DNA from: an uncultured Pseudogracilibacillus sp.
GTDB lineage: Bacteria > Bacillota > Bacilli > Bacillales > Amphibacillaceae
Assembly: GCA_937960785.1 (NCBI GenBank)
Contig: CALGOZ010000115.1
Location: forward strand, 32,049-96,048
Direction of reading: 5' to 3'
DNA length: 64,000 nucleotides
Shown here: positions 17,372 to 25,122 of the stretch, piece by piece
How positions within the stretch are numbered: the stretch's first letter is position 1
Layout of the letters: every line of letters begins with the position of its first letter
Notes under the pieces: model-generated
Told to the model about the DNA's origin: nothing
The model's input: only the letters and a program-made list of their open reading frames with translations
Database searches by the model: none
Program-made: the position numbers and the translations under genes

Positions 17372-17962
17372 TTATTCAAAATAGATTCGTTGAACAATTG
17401 ATAAATAATCAACTCTAGCATTATATGTAAACGGAATTTTATATCCATCTTTTTTAATCGTTTCAAAAGGTATAGATTTACGTCCTCCCTTTAACATATT
17501 GTCCCAATGAGAGATAATTTTTTCACTTGGGATTAAATATGTTTCGTTGTACATTGTAAATCGAATAATAACAAAACAAATTCCGTCATGTTCTAAAACT
17601 GCTCGCATATGTTCAATTTGATGTTCATGGAAATTTACGAGGGGGAAAGACGTTTTGTTTTTCGTTTCTTTTGCTTCAAAATCAATATATTTTCCTCTAT
17701 AAACACCGTTGTAATCTGTCGTTGCTTTTTGTCGGAAATATCCTTCCGTAATTTTTGCTGCACTTCGTTTTGGATAATCGATATTTACAATTTGAATTGG
17801 TGTCGGTATTTTATGCACAAGTGCTTTTTTCATCGTAAGATAATATTGATTTGTAGCATTAATATCTTCTTCCAAAGACATTCCGCGATTGGCATAGTTA
17901 ACCGGTTGTCTTTTTGAAGCCTGAGTGCTTCTTCGACTTCTTAGGCCTTGAGGATAATTCAT
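17372..17962 (-). CDS. recU: Holliday junction resolvase RecU
   Basis: 196 residues. Cleaves and biases Holliday junctions during recombination and chromosome segregation. The nuclease core is visible: NRGMSLEEDIN near residue 26, then TDYNGVYRGKYIDFEAKETKNK (written here in parts: TDYNGVYRG, IDFEAKETK) with the catalytic Asp, Glu and Lys, and NFHEHQIEHM. ATG 17962 is set 7 bases from TAGGAGGT; a GTG two codons upstream is too close. First gene of recU-ponA, behind a consensus promoter. Confidence 0.95.
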   Translation of the reverse strand: MNYPQGLRSRRSTQASKRQPVNYANRGMSLEEDINATNQYYLTMKKALVHKIPTPIQIVNIDYPKRSAAKITEGYFRQKATTDYNGVYRGKYIDFEAKETKNKTSFPLVNFHEHQIEHMRAVLEHDGICFVIIRFTMYNETYLIPSEKIISHWDNMLKGGRKSIPFETIKKDGYKIPFTYNARVDYLSIVQRIYFE

Positions 17963-17984
17963 GTTCACTACCTCCTAACATACT

Positions 17985-18013
17985 ATTATAATGGGATTAA
18001 CGATAATGAGCAA
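17985..18013 (-). promoter_or_regulatory. Sigma-A promoter for recU-ponA
   Basis: On the minus strand TTGCTC (18013-18008), 17-base spacer, perfect TATAAT (17990-17985). Confidence 0.8.
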
Positions 18014-18106
18014 CGAGATAGAATAGTATTTTTTCGAAAAGGGTTTGAACTTTTGATACAATTGTAATTCTGATGAATTATAAAATATATTATGAAAAAA
18101 TTTCAG

Positions 18107-18135
18107 TTGAAAATATGACTGTCTTATCCGATAAT
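18107..18135 (+). promoter_or_regulatory. Candidate sigma-A promoter for yppE-cdd
   Basis: TTGAAA (18107-18112), 17-base spacer, GATAAT (18130-18135), about 50 bases before the yppE start and divergent from the recU promoter. Confidence 0.65.
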
Positions 18136-18186
18136 ACAGTATAGAATTAAATAATTATTTAACATCGATAAAATTACAATAAGGTG

Positions 18187-18573
18187 ATGGATAAAAAATT
18201 GTTTGAAAAAAAGAAAAACCTACACACTTTATCAAAACAATTAGTAAACTATACGGTCCAATTAGAAAAAATATTTAAGGATTCATCGATTCAGCCAGAA
18301 AATAATGAGCAATTTTTTTCCTTTGTAAAAAAAGAAACAGAGGATATGTTTAAAGATTTAGAAACTTGGGAAAGATTGCTTCAATATTTTCAAGCTCAAG
18401 GTAATACGATTATATTTCAACCAATGCTCGAATCAGCAATCGATAATATGAAAGCCTTAATTATGCATAGTTATTATAAAGATGTACGCCGTCGTCGTTA
18501 TATGGAAATAAAACGTTCTTGTGTTTATACATTTCGTTTTGTATTGGAGAAGATTGAAAATGAGTATGGATAA
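18187..18573 (+). CDS. yppE: YppE-like DUF1798 protein
   Basis: 128-residue, charged, largely helical soluble protein. The pattern of a long N-terminal helix, an aromatic stretch (WERLLQYFQAQG) and a C-terminal YYKDVRRRRYMEIKRSCVYT segment fits DUF1798 (YppE), a four-helix-bundle family of unknown function located near recU in Bacillus. Start is uncertain: AAGGTG lies immediately before the ATG at 18187, and a GTG at 18184 is in frame. The 3' end overlaps cdd by 14 bases. Confidence 0.72.
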   Translation: MDKKLFEKKKNLHTLSKQLVNYTVQLEKIFKDSSIQPENNEQFFSFVKKETEDMFKDLETWERLLQYFQAQGNTIIFQPMLESAIDNMKALIMHSYYKDVRRRRYMEIKRSCVYTFRFVLEKIENEYG

Positions 18574-18952
18574 ATTAATTCAAAAAGCTTCTGAAGCACA
18601 GCAAAATGCTTATGCACCTTATTCGAATTTTAAGGTAGGGGCAGCTCTTTTAACGAAGCTGGATACAATTTTCACTGGTGCAAATATAGAAAACAGCTCC
18701 TATTCGTTAACTTGTTGTGCAGAAAGAATCGCTATTTTCAAAGCTATATCCGAAGGTGAAAGATATTTCAAACGTCTTGTGATCATAGGCGATACGGAAA
18801 AGCCAATTCAACCTTGCGGGGCTTGTCGTCAAGTAATGGCTGAATTTTTCGATGATAAGGTGGAAATTTTGTTAATGAACAATAAAGGGGATAAAGAACA
18901 GACCACAATCTCAAGGCTATTACCGAGTTCTTTTTCATTATACGATAATTGA
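18560..18952 (+). CDS. cdd: Cytidine deaminase
   Basis: 130-residue homotetrameric-type enzyme converting (deoxy)cytidine to (deoxy)uridine in pyrimidine salvage. APYSNFKVGAALL, the catalytic Glu in TCCAERIA (first zinc Cys), and the paired zinc cysteines in PCGACRQV are all present. ATG 18560 follows GGAGAAG and overlaps the end of yppE. In B. subtilis cdd lies elsewhere (era region), so this placement is a rearrangement relative to that genome. Confidence 0.96.
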   Translation: MSMDKLIQKASEAQQNAYAPYSNFKVGAALLTKLDTIFTGANIENSSYSLTCCAERIAIFKAISEGERYFKRLVIIGDTEKPIQPCGACRQVMAEFFDDKVEILLMNNKGDKEQTTISRLLPSSFSLYDN

Positions 18953-18965
18953 AGCAAGTCAATCT

Positions 18966-19001
18966 AAAAAGCCCCTAAAGGGTACACTCTAGGGGCCTTT
19001 A
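18966..19001. terminator. Terminator between cdd and sortase gene
   Basis: Stem GCCCCTA/TAGGGGC with A run before and TTT after; serves two convergent genes. Confidence 0.75.
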
Positions 19002-19018
19002 ATGAAAAAGTGCTACAT

Positions 19019-19597
19019 TTAATCAACCTTTGGGTAAGCATAAATAACGTATCGCTCTGGTGCACTACCAATATAATTAAATGGATAGCAAGTAGATATC
19101 GTCAATACTTCGTCTTTACGATTTAAATCGATTACCGTTGTATCATCAGCATCGACGATTTCATTATCGACAAATTCATAAATAAAGACACCATTTTCCA
19201 TTTTTACGTGGAACTCATCGCCATGTTCTAATTCACCAAAATTGCGAAATACAGTATCTCGGTGGCCAGAGAGTAAAATTTGGCGATTTTCACCTGGATA
19301 ACCTGTATCTGTATAATGACCGACACCATATTTTAATTCCTCTTCATCGGTACCTTCAACGATTGGTAACTCCCGGTCTAATTTAGGGATGTATAGCATA
19401 CCAATCGTTTCGCCTTCATAAAAGTCATAGTTTTCACTAATATTTTCATCTACTTCCCGGACAATTTCCTCAGATACAAAAGATTTTGCTTCACTTAATC
19501 GTTTACCTTCATTTATACTCGAGTCAAAAATTTGATATCCGCCGTATCCGAGTAGAACAATCCCTGCTACAACGAATAAATAAGATAAAAAGCGCAT
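19019..19597 (-). CDS. Class D sortase
   Basis: 192-residue membrane-anchored transpeptidase that links LPxTx-type surface proteins to the wall. One N-terminal helix (about residues 2-20) is followed by the sortase barrel with catalytic His in LLSGHRDTVF, Cys in TISTCYPF and Arg in APERYVIY. Size and motifs resemble YhcS (class D). I chose ATG 19597, 10 bases from GGGGGGTG; a longer frame exists but runs across a good promoter (19670-19699). No sortase substrate gene is next to it. Confidence 0.9.
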   Translation of the reverse strand: MRFLSYLFVVAGIVLLGYGGYQIFDSSINEGKRLSEAKSFVSEEIVREVDENISENYDFYEGETIGMLYIPKLDRELPIVEGTDEEELKYGVGHYTDTGYPGENRQILLSGHRDTVFRNFGELEHGDEFHVKMENGVFIYEFVDNEIVDADDTTVIDLNRKDEVLTISTCYPFNYIGSAPERYVIYAYPKVD

Positions 19598-19669
19598 TAA
19601 CTCATACACCCCCCAAGAATACACTTCGCCATTTATTGCCAGTTGAATTAAAACGATATAGTTACGAAT

Positions 19670-19699
19670 ATTATAGCAAAGTAATTGTATTACTGACAA
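19670..19699 (-). promoter_or_regulatory. Sigma-A promoter for the sortase gene
   Basis: Minus strand TTGTCA (19699-19694), 18-base spacer, TATAAT (19675-19670). Confidence 0.75.
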
Positions 19700-19740
19700 C
19701 TAGTAAATTTGCATGTATTTTTATACTTACGATGAATATA

Positions 19741-19768
19741 ATGACATACGGGATTAACATGATATAAT
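19741..19768 (+). promoter_or_regulatory. Sigma-A promoter for gpsB
   Basis: ATGACA (19741-19746), 16-base spacer, TATAAT (19763-19768), divergent from the sortase promoter. Confidence 0.65.
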
Positions 19769-19795
19769 ATAAGTAAAAGATGAGCGAGGTGATAC

Positions 19796-20107
19796 ATGAT
19801 CATGGATCAAATCCGCCTAACAGTCGAAGATATTGTAAATAAAGAATTTAAAAAGTCAATGCGTGGGTACAATGAAGAGGAAGTCGACCAATTTTTAGAT
19901 ACGATTATAGAGGATTATGAAACCTTTCAAAGACAAATTCGTTCTTTAGAGGAAGAGGTAAAACGATTAAAACAACGAACATCAACTAGCCATAACCGTT
20001 CAACGAATGTATCACAACAAGCACCTGTTAATTATGACATATTAAAACGAATATCTAATTTGGAGAAGGCAGTTTTTGGACCAAAAGTAACCGAAAATGG
20101 TGAATAA
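19796..20107 (+). CDS. gpsB: Cell-cycle protein GpsB
   Basis: 103 residues, DivIVA family. The membrane-binding N-terminal DivIVA domain shows EDIVNKEFKKSMRGYNEEEV and VDQFLDTII, followed by a coiled coil to about residue 65, a polar linker, and the C-terminal hexamerisation helix (YDILKRISNLEKAVFG). GpsB shuttles PBP1 (PonA, at 14702) between septum and sidewall. An ATG two codons later (19802) is also possible. Location just before rnpB is conserved in Bacillus. Confidence 0.94.
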   Translation: MIMDQIRLTVEDIVNKEFKKSMRGYNEEEVDQFLDTIIEDYETFQRQIRSLEEEVKRLKQRTSTSHNRSTNVSQQAPVNYDILKRISNLEKAVFGPKVTENGE

Positions 20108-20124
20108 TACATGGCGATACATAA

Positions 20125-20153
20125 TTGAGCTTGAGCTATACGTATGTTATAAT
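20125..20153 (+). promoter_or_regulatory. Strong promoter for rnpB
   Basis: TTGAGC (20125-20130), 17-base spacer, TATAAT (20148-20153) with TG one base upstream (extended -10). Start of transcription is expected at about 20159, where the RNA's P1 helix begins. Confidence 0.8.
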
Positions 20154-20158
20154 ACGTA

Positions 20159-20572
20159 TTGGATACTCATGTAATCGCTGCATGATTTTAAATCATGTAG
20201 AGGAAAGTCCATGCTCACACAAGCTGTGATGCTTGTAGTGTTCATGCTTGACGAAACCATAAGTCAAGGTCATCGTGAGTAATCGCGATGAACGGCAAGA
20301 TCAATCCTAAGTCTTCTTACTATAGAAGATATGGAAAGATCTTTGAAAGTGCCACAGTGACGATGCGGAGTGGAAACACTCCGAGTGGAACGCGGTAAAC
20401 CCCATGAGTGAGCAACCCAAATTATGGTAGGGGCACCTCTTCGATTAGGAAACCGAACGAAAGAAGGGGACGAGTAATACAGTTACTCGTAGATAAATGA
20501 TTACAACCGGAGTACGAGGTTGACCACCGTTTGTAGTACAAAGGTACAGAACATGGCTTATCGAGTATCCAA
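20159..20572 (+). ncRNA. rnpB: RNase P RNA, Bacillus type (class B)
   Basis: Catalytic RNA of RNase P, which removes 5' leaders from pre-tRNA. The ends form helix P1: TTGGATACTC (20159-20168) pairs with GAGTATCCAA (20563-20572). Universally conserved parts are clear: GAGGAAAGTCCATGCTC near 20201, AAAGTGCCACAGTGACGA near 20345, GTGGAACGCGGTAAACCCC near 20384, and the 3' GTTTGTAGTACAAAGG...ACATGGCTTA. Length about 414, normal for class B. Flanked by gpsB and the rlmL-like gene as in B. subtilis. Confidence 0.97.
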
Positions 20573-20581
20573 AGGGTCAAA

Positions 20582-20638
20582 GTAAAAACCTATTAAGCAG
20601 TTGGTGTAAACTGTTAGTAGGTTTTTACTTTTTTATTT
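20582..20638 (+). terminator. Terminator of rnpB
   Basis: Long stem from GTAAAAACCTA...CAGTT to AACTG...TAGGTTTTTAC, followed by TTTTTTATTTT. Confidence 0.88.
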
Positions 20639-20654
20639 TAGAAGGGATGACAAC

Positions 20655-21785
20655 ATGAAGGAAGAAATTACATTATTAGCTACTAGTGCAATGGGGTTAG
20701 AAGCAATTGTAGCCCGCGAAGTTAGAAGTTTAGGTTATAAACCAAAAGTTGATAATGGCAAAATAACGTTTCATGCCCCAATTTCTGCAATCCCACGTAC
20801 GAACTTATGGTTAAGAACCGCTGATCGTGTAAAGTTAGTAGTCGGAGAGACTAAAATTGAAACGTTCGAGCAATTATATGAATGGATATATTCTTTACCG
20901 TGGGAGCAGTTTATTCCTGAGGATGGGAAATTCCCTGTCATTGGAAAGTCTCATAAATCTAAACTATACAGTGTTCGGCATTGTCAATCCATTACGAAAA
21001 AGGCAATTGTAGATCGTCTAAAACAAAAACACGGCATAGCGAATCGTCTTCCAGAAACCGGAGCTTTATATCGGGTTGAAATTGCTCTTTTAAAAGATAT
21101 TGCCACTGTTACGATTGATACTTCCGGTGAAGGATTACATAAACGAGGATACCGGATAGGGCAGGGGGATGCACCTTTAAAAGAAACATTAGCTGCAGCC
21201 CTTGTGTTATTAACGAATTGGCAGCCTGATTGTTATTTAATCGATCCGATGTGTGGTTCTGGTACAATCCCGATAGAGGCAGCCTTAATCGGACAAAATA
21301 TCGCGCCAGGATTCAATCGCTCTTTTGCTTCTGAAAATTGGACTTGGATTGGTCAATCGGCCTGGGAAGAGGCTTTTACTGAAGCTGAAGATTATGCTAA
21401 ATACGATCAACCATTGCAAATACATGGATATGATATTGATCATCGAATGATTAAAGTAAGTAAAGCAAACGCAATGGAAGCTGGTCTTGTCGATTTAATC
21501 GAGTGGAAGCAAATGCAATTGAAGGACCTTGCAATTAAGGAAGAGGGGGGGTATATCATAAGTAATCCACCCTATGGAGAACGTTTAAAAGATGAAGCTT
21601 ACGTTACTTATTTATACAAAACCTTAGGTGATAAATTAAATCCTCATCCAACATGGAGTGTATATATTCTAACAGCATATAAACAATTTGAAAAATATTA
21701 CGGTAAAAAAGCAACGAAAAAACGCAAGCTTTTCAACGGTTTTATCGAAACAGATTATTATCAATATTTCGGTAAGAAAGTATAA
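20655..21785 (+). CDS. ypsC: THUMP-domain 23S rRNA guanine-N2 methyltransferase (YpsC/RlmL type)
   Basis: 376 residues: N-terminal ferredoxin-like and THUMP RNA-binding region (about 1-160), then an SAM-dependent methyltransferase domain with DPMCGSGTIPIEAAL (motif I, about 197) and the amino-methylation motif SNPPYGERL (about 309). By homology to RlmL it should form m2G2445 in 23S rRNA; this is inferred. The C-terminus ends in the conserved KKRKLFNGFIE stretch. Directly follows rnpB, as in B. subtilis. Confidence 0.92.
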   Translation: MKEEITLLATSAMGLEAIVAREVRSLGYKPKVDNGKITFHAPISAIPRTNLWLRTADRVKLVVGETKIETFEQLYEWIYSLPWEQFIPEDGKFPVIGKSHKSKLYSVRHCQSITKKAIVDRLKQKHGIANRLPETGALYRVEIALLKDIATVTIDTSGEGLHKRGYRIGQGDAPLKETLAAALVLLTNWQPDCYLIDPMCGSGTIPIEAALIGQNIAPGFNRSFASENWTWIGQSAWEEAFTEAEDYAKYDQPLQIHGYDIDHRMIKVSKANAMEAGLVDLIEWKQMQLKDLAIKEEGGYIISNPPYGERLKDEAYVTYLYKTLGDKLNPHPTWSVYILTAYKQFEKYYGKKATKKRKLFNGFIETDYYQYFGKKV

Positions 21786-21799
21786 GAGACAAAAATAAT

Positions 21800-21834
21800 A
21801 AAATCCGGAACTATTAGTAGTCCGGATTTTTATA
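21800..21834. terminator. Terminator between ypsC and sco genes
   Basis: Stem AAATCCGGA/TCCGGATTT with A/T runs on both sides, located between convergent genes. Confidence 0.82.
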
Positions 21835-21873
21835 TTTAAAGGGTTTTTTAATTCTTATGCTATTATTGTCTTC

Positions 21874-22470
21874 TTAGTTAATCGTACGCATGACGCGTTT
21901 GTAAGCACGATCGACATCGAAATCTTCACCCATTACGAAGTTTTCTAATAAGTTATCATCTTCGTCGATAAAGTACATCCAAGTTGAGTGAATAATTTCT
22001 CCTGAACCAGGATCTCTAAACATAAATGGTGGTCTTAAGTTTTCCCCGAGACGTGCAATATCTTCAACATCTCCCGTGAGGAAATACCATCCTTGGTCAT
22101 CTGATGTTACTTGGAATCGTCCAGCATAGTCTCGTAATACCTCTGGTGTATCTCTTTCAGGGTCTACTGTGATTGTTATAAATTCAACCTTCTCACCGAA
22201 GACACCTTCTTTTTCGAGCTTATTACGTAATTTAGACAACTCTAAAGTTGTAACTGGACAAATATCTGGGCATTGGGTGTACATGAATTCAATAATTTTT
22301 GCTGTCTTTTTCATTTCGCCCATATGAAATTCTTCACCAAAAGCAGTTTCTAGAATAATATCGTCAGGAATATTAGCACTACCTGGACGGATGACTTTCA
22401 GATAGAAAATTCCAAGGCCGATTCCAAGTAGAATAACTACTGTGGCGATGATGTAATAACTCTTCTTCAT
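21874..22470 (-). CDS. SCO1/SenC copper chaperone for cytochrome oxidase
   Basis: 198 residues with an N-terminal membrane anchor (about 5-25) and a thioredoxin-like domain. The copper ligands CPDIC (Cys-x3-Cys, about residue 67) and the distal His in IIHSTWMYFID (about 160) are present. Sco proteins help deliver copper to the CuA site of subunit II. It is the gene immediately downstream of the ba3 oxidase operon, but a hairpin terminator intervenes, so it may have its own expression or read-through. Confidence 0.93.
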   Translation of the reverse strand: MKKSYYIIATVVILLGIGLGIFYLKVIRPGSANIPDDIILETAFGEEFHMGEMKKTAKIIEFMYTQCPDICPVTTLELSKLRNKLEKEGVFGEKVEFITITVDPERDTPEVLRDYAGRFQVTSDDQGWYFLTGDVEDIARLGENLRPPFMFRDPGSGEIIHSTWMYFIDEDDNLLENFVMGEDFDVDRAYKRVMRTIN

Positions 22471-22498
22471 GTAGTTTATGAGCCTCCTTTAATTAAAT

Positions 22499-22531
22499 AA
22501 ATAAAGAGGGAAGTCATCTTCCCTCTTTATT
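22499..22531 (-). terminator. Terminator of the ba3 oxidase operon
   Basis: Perfect stem AATAAAGAGGGAAG/CTTCCCTCTTTATT with a 4-base loop, followed on the minus strand by AT-rich TATTTAATT. Confidence 0.85.
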
Positions 22532-22542
22532 CTACCACGATA

Positions 22543-24192
22543 TTACCATAATTTATAACCAGATGCTCCTGGAGGTGCACTCTTGATAATGTCAATAATC
22601 GGTAGTGTATATGCGAAAGCAATTAATGCTAACGTAATACCAATCCAGAGCTTCCAGTTTTCAAATACCGCTGGTGTAGGTGCTGCGTTTGGTGAATCTT
22701 CAGCAACGATAAATTCTGTTTCACCTTTAGGTGCAAAGAATGCTAAGTTAATGAAGATGATGATCATTACAATCATACCTACGAAGAGGATAGATCCTCC
22801 CACAGCTTGTGCAATTTGATATGGTCCCCAAGCTAACGTGTCTGGGTTTCCTGCATACTCAGAGTAAGCAGAACGACGTGGACCACCTAGTAGACCTTGC
22901 CAGTGCATGGCTGTAGACATGATTAACATACCTACGGTCCATAAGATAGCTTGTAAAATACCTAAACGGTTCATAACTGGTGTGAATTGACGACCAGTTA
23001 AGTGTGGTACGAGCCAGTATGTTGTACCGAAGAATGTTAACATAACTGCTGTCGCAACGGTTAAGTGGAAGTGACCTGTAACCCAAAGTGTGTTATGGAC
23101 TACTTGGTTCATTTGGTGAGAAGCGTTGATAATTCCTCCAGCTCCACCAGGGATGAACATAACCATACCTAGGAAAGGAGCTAAGAAGCGCGCATCTCCC
23201 CATGGCATTTTCTTCAACCAACCGAACATACCTTTTGCTCCTAACTCTCGACCTCTAGTTTCAAAGGTAGCGAAGAGTGAGAAAGCAGTCATTAATGAAG
23301 GTACAACAACGAACATAGTTAAAACTACTTGTAAGTACTTCCAGAATGGATCGATACCAGGTTCAGTTAACTGGTGGTGGAATCCAACTGGGATAGAGAA
23401 AAACAGTAATAATACGAATGATAATCTAGCTAATGAATCTGAAAAGATCTTTCCACCAATTACTCTTGGAATTACAGCATACCACATCATATACGCAGGC
23501 ATGAGCCAGAAGTATACAAGTGGGTGACCGAAATACCAGAATAACGTACGGCTTAAGAGAACGTTGATTTCATCTGTCATGCCTAATGCCCAAGGAATAA
23601 TTTGGACGATTGTTGTGTAAGCAACTCCGATTGTTGCAATTTGCCACATGATCATTGTAACAACGCTCATGTAACTTAATAACGGAGTACGCTCACCAGG
23701 ATTTTCCTTACGGAAGCGAGCATGACGCCAGAAAATTAACCATGCATTAAACCATGTACCTACAACAACTAATACAAGTCCGATGTAGAAGACTACGTGT
23801 GCTTGTAATGGTACGTAGAATGTGTAAAGTACTGTCGCTTCATTCAGTAAAATCATTACTGCTGCAGCAATCGTACCAGTTACCATTAAAATATAGCCAA
23901 CCCATGACATTCTACGTTCGCCGTCTGTGTAGCCACCTGTTGTAATGCTTTGTGTTGCAAGCATAAATCCAATAATAAAGAACGTTGTTAATACGAGACC
24001 TAAAATAACACCGTGTGTCGTTAGAACTTGGTAGTAACCTAACCATTTAGGTAAATCGAAATGACCAGTACGTTCTAACGTCTGTAATAAACCCATCGTT
24101 GCTCCTATTGCCAAAGCGATGAAAGCAACGTACATATGGGCCATTACTAGTCTAGCATCTTTAACATCTAAACGCTTCAATGCTTTATTCAT
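22543..24192 (-). CDS. cbaB: ba3-type cytochrome c oxidase subunit I
   Basis: 549-residue heme-copper oxidase core with about 13 helices. Heme a/b ligand His in LTTHGVILG (about 59), CuB ligands in FGHPLVYFW and the SIPVGFHHQLTEP pair (about 266-267), heme ligands in HFHLTVATA (about 364-366). The sequence resembles the b(o/a)3 branch (class B) rather than CtaD: it is short and lacks the aa3 C-terminal fusion. It reduces O2 with electrons from cytochrome c. Start ATG overlaps the subunit II stop (TAATG), so translation is coupled. Confidence 0.93.
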   Translation of the reverse strand: MNKALKRLDVKDARLVMAHMYVAFIALAIGATMGLLQTLERTGHFDLPKWLGYYQVLTTHGVILGLVLTTFFIIGFMLATQSITTGGYTDGERRMSWVGYILMVTGTIAAAVMILLNEATVLYTFYVPLQAHVVFYIGLVLVVVGTWFNAWLIFWRHARFRKENPGERTPLLSYMSVVTMIMWQIATIGVAYTTIVQIIPWALGMTDEINVLLSRTLFWYFGHPLVYFWLMPAYMMWYAVIPRVIGGKIFSDSLARLSFVLLLFFSIPVGFHHQLTEPGIDPFWKYLQVVLTMFVVVPSLMTAFSLFATFETRGRELGAKGMFGWLKKMPWGDARFLAPFLGMVMFIPGGAGGIINASHQMNQVVHNTLWVTGHFHLTVATAVMLTFFGTTYWLVPHLTGRQFTPVMNRLGILQAILWTVGMLIMSTAMHWQGLLGGPRRSAYSEYAGNPDTLAWGPYQIAQAVGGSILFVGMIVMIIIFINLAFFAPKGETEFIVAEDSPNAAPTPAVFENWKLWIGITLALIAFAYTLPIIDIIKSAPPGASGYKLW

Positions 24193-24674
24193 TATTCTAC
24201 CACCTCAATCGTCGCTTGCATCAAATGGTGTCCAGTACCGCAGTACTCGTTACAAACTAATGTGTAAGTACCGACTTCATCGAACGTATTTACATACGTA
24301 CTGATGTAACCAGGCTCAACCATCATGTTAACGTTAGTACCGGCAATTTCAAAACCGTGAATAACGTCTTTAGTTGTAGTTGAGATATGAACAGTAGCTC
24401 CTTTAGGAATTTGAACTACTTTATCCTTTGTACCTACATCATAGTCAAAAGCTGATGCAACAACTGTTAATTGATATTCATTGTCGCCGATTTCTTTCAA
24501 TCCAGGTTCTTTAAATAACTGATGTTCGTCTACTTTGTTTGGATCTAATGTAACCGCACAGCTAGGTGGTTGGTTACCCATGTAGAATGCACTTACACCT
24601 ATAACAATTAAGAAGAATATAAGAGCAATAGATCCAAATGTAAGCCAAATTTTTTCATAACGATGCATACCCAT
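24192..24674 (-). CDS. cbaA: ba3-type cytochrome c oxidase subunit II
   Basis: 160 residues: one N-terminal membrane helix (about 10-30) and a cupredoxin domain with the CuA ligands in VCNEYCGTGHHLM (about 136-148) and a His in VIHGFEI (about 107). Single-helix subunit II is typical of ba3 oxidases. Accepts electrons from cytochrome c. It lies 30 bases after the small subunit gene and overlaps subunit I by 3 bases. The metal loading partner Sco is encoded next door. Confidence 0.93.
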   Translation of the reverse strand: MGMHRYEKIWLTFGSIALIFFLIVIGVSAFYMGNQPPSCAVTLDPNKVDEHQLFKEPGLKEIGDNEYQLTVVASAFDYDVGTKDKVVQIPKGATVHISTTTKDVIHGFEIAGTNVNMMVEPGYISTYVNTFDEVGTYTLVCNEYCGTGHHLMQATIEVVE

Positions 24675-24704
24675 CTTGATTAAAACACCTCTCTTTTTTT
24701 AATT

Positions 24705-24851
24705 CTAGCGGGACATGTATATTGCCCATACCCCAAGCCAAGATAATACTAAGAAAACACCTAATAGCATATTAAAAAATAAAGTCCCTCGTAAATCTGA
24801 ATTATCGTGTTGTTCTGTAGTCAACTGTTCTTTCTCTTGAGATTTTGACAT
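24705..24851 (-). CDS. ba3 oxidase small subunit IIa
   Basis: 48 residues read directly from the minus strand: a polar N-terminus (MSKSQEKEQLTTEQHDNSDL) then one membrane helix (LFFNMLLGVFLVLSWLGVW) ending YMSR. It starts at ATG 24851, preceded by AAAGGAGAG, and stops 30 bases before subunit II. The single-helix plan and first place in the operon match subunit IIa of ba3 oxidases (as in Thermus and Geobacillus). Too short for common ORF cut-offs, so easily missed. Confidence 0.85.
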   Translation of the reverse strand: MSKSQEKEQLTTEQHDNSDLRGTLFFNMLLGVFLVLSWLGVWAIYMSR

Positions 24852-24884
24852 GTGTGGCTCTCTCCTTTCTTTTCAGAATTGAAG

Positions 24885-24912
24885 ATTATCGTACTACACA
24901 GAAGAACGACAA
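24885..24912 (-). promoter_or_regulatory. Candidate promoter of the ba3 oxidase operon
   Basis: Minus strand TTGTCG (24912-24907), 16-base spacer, GATAAT (24890-24885), placed 34 bases before the subunit IIa start. Confidence 0.6.
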
Positions 24913-24957
24913 TTTGCAAGTTAAAAACTAGGCCTGAATTGCCGTTCATCTTAAATG

Positions 24958-24997
24958 ATACATGATTTATACATGATTTCGAGGGGATTCGAGGAAG
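24958..24997 (-). repeat. Two successive tandem direct repeats upstream of the oxidase promoter
   Basis: ATACATGATTT occurs twice head to tail (24958-24979 minus one shared boundary, 11-base period), then TTCGAGG occurs twice with a 10-base period (24978-24994). Helical-turn spacing about 45-85 bases upstream of the -35 suggests side-by-side binding of a response regulator; the protein is unknown. Confidence 0.5.
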
Positions 24998-24998
24998 T

Positions 24999-25088
24999 TT
25001 CACAATTTGTTCAATAATGTTTATAAATACTGTGACATAAATTTTACAAACCTTTTAATTAAAGAAGATTGTGAACGTTTTGTGAAAT
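24999..25088. promoter_or_regulatory. Cluster of TTGTGAA boxes (ResD- or Rex-like)
   Basis: TTGTGAA appears on the minus strand at 25005-24999 and twice on the plus strand at 25069-25075 and 25080-25086, the latter two 11 bases apart. The motif resembles the ResD box (TTTGTGAAT) and half of a Rex site. Which gene, if any, it serves is unclear: the oxidase operon runs left, the broken polyketide synthase runs right. Confidence 0.35.
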
Positions 25089-25122
25089 AAAATGTATATT
25101 TTTGCAAGTGAGTAACAAAATA

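Noticed and set aside
19598..19699. Longer N-terminus for the sortase
   Set aside because: The extension crosses a strong minus-strand promoter and lacks a ribosome site; the ATG at 19597 is preferred.
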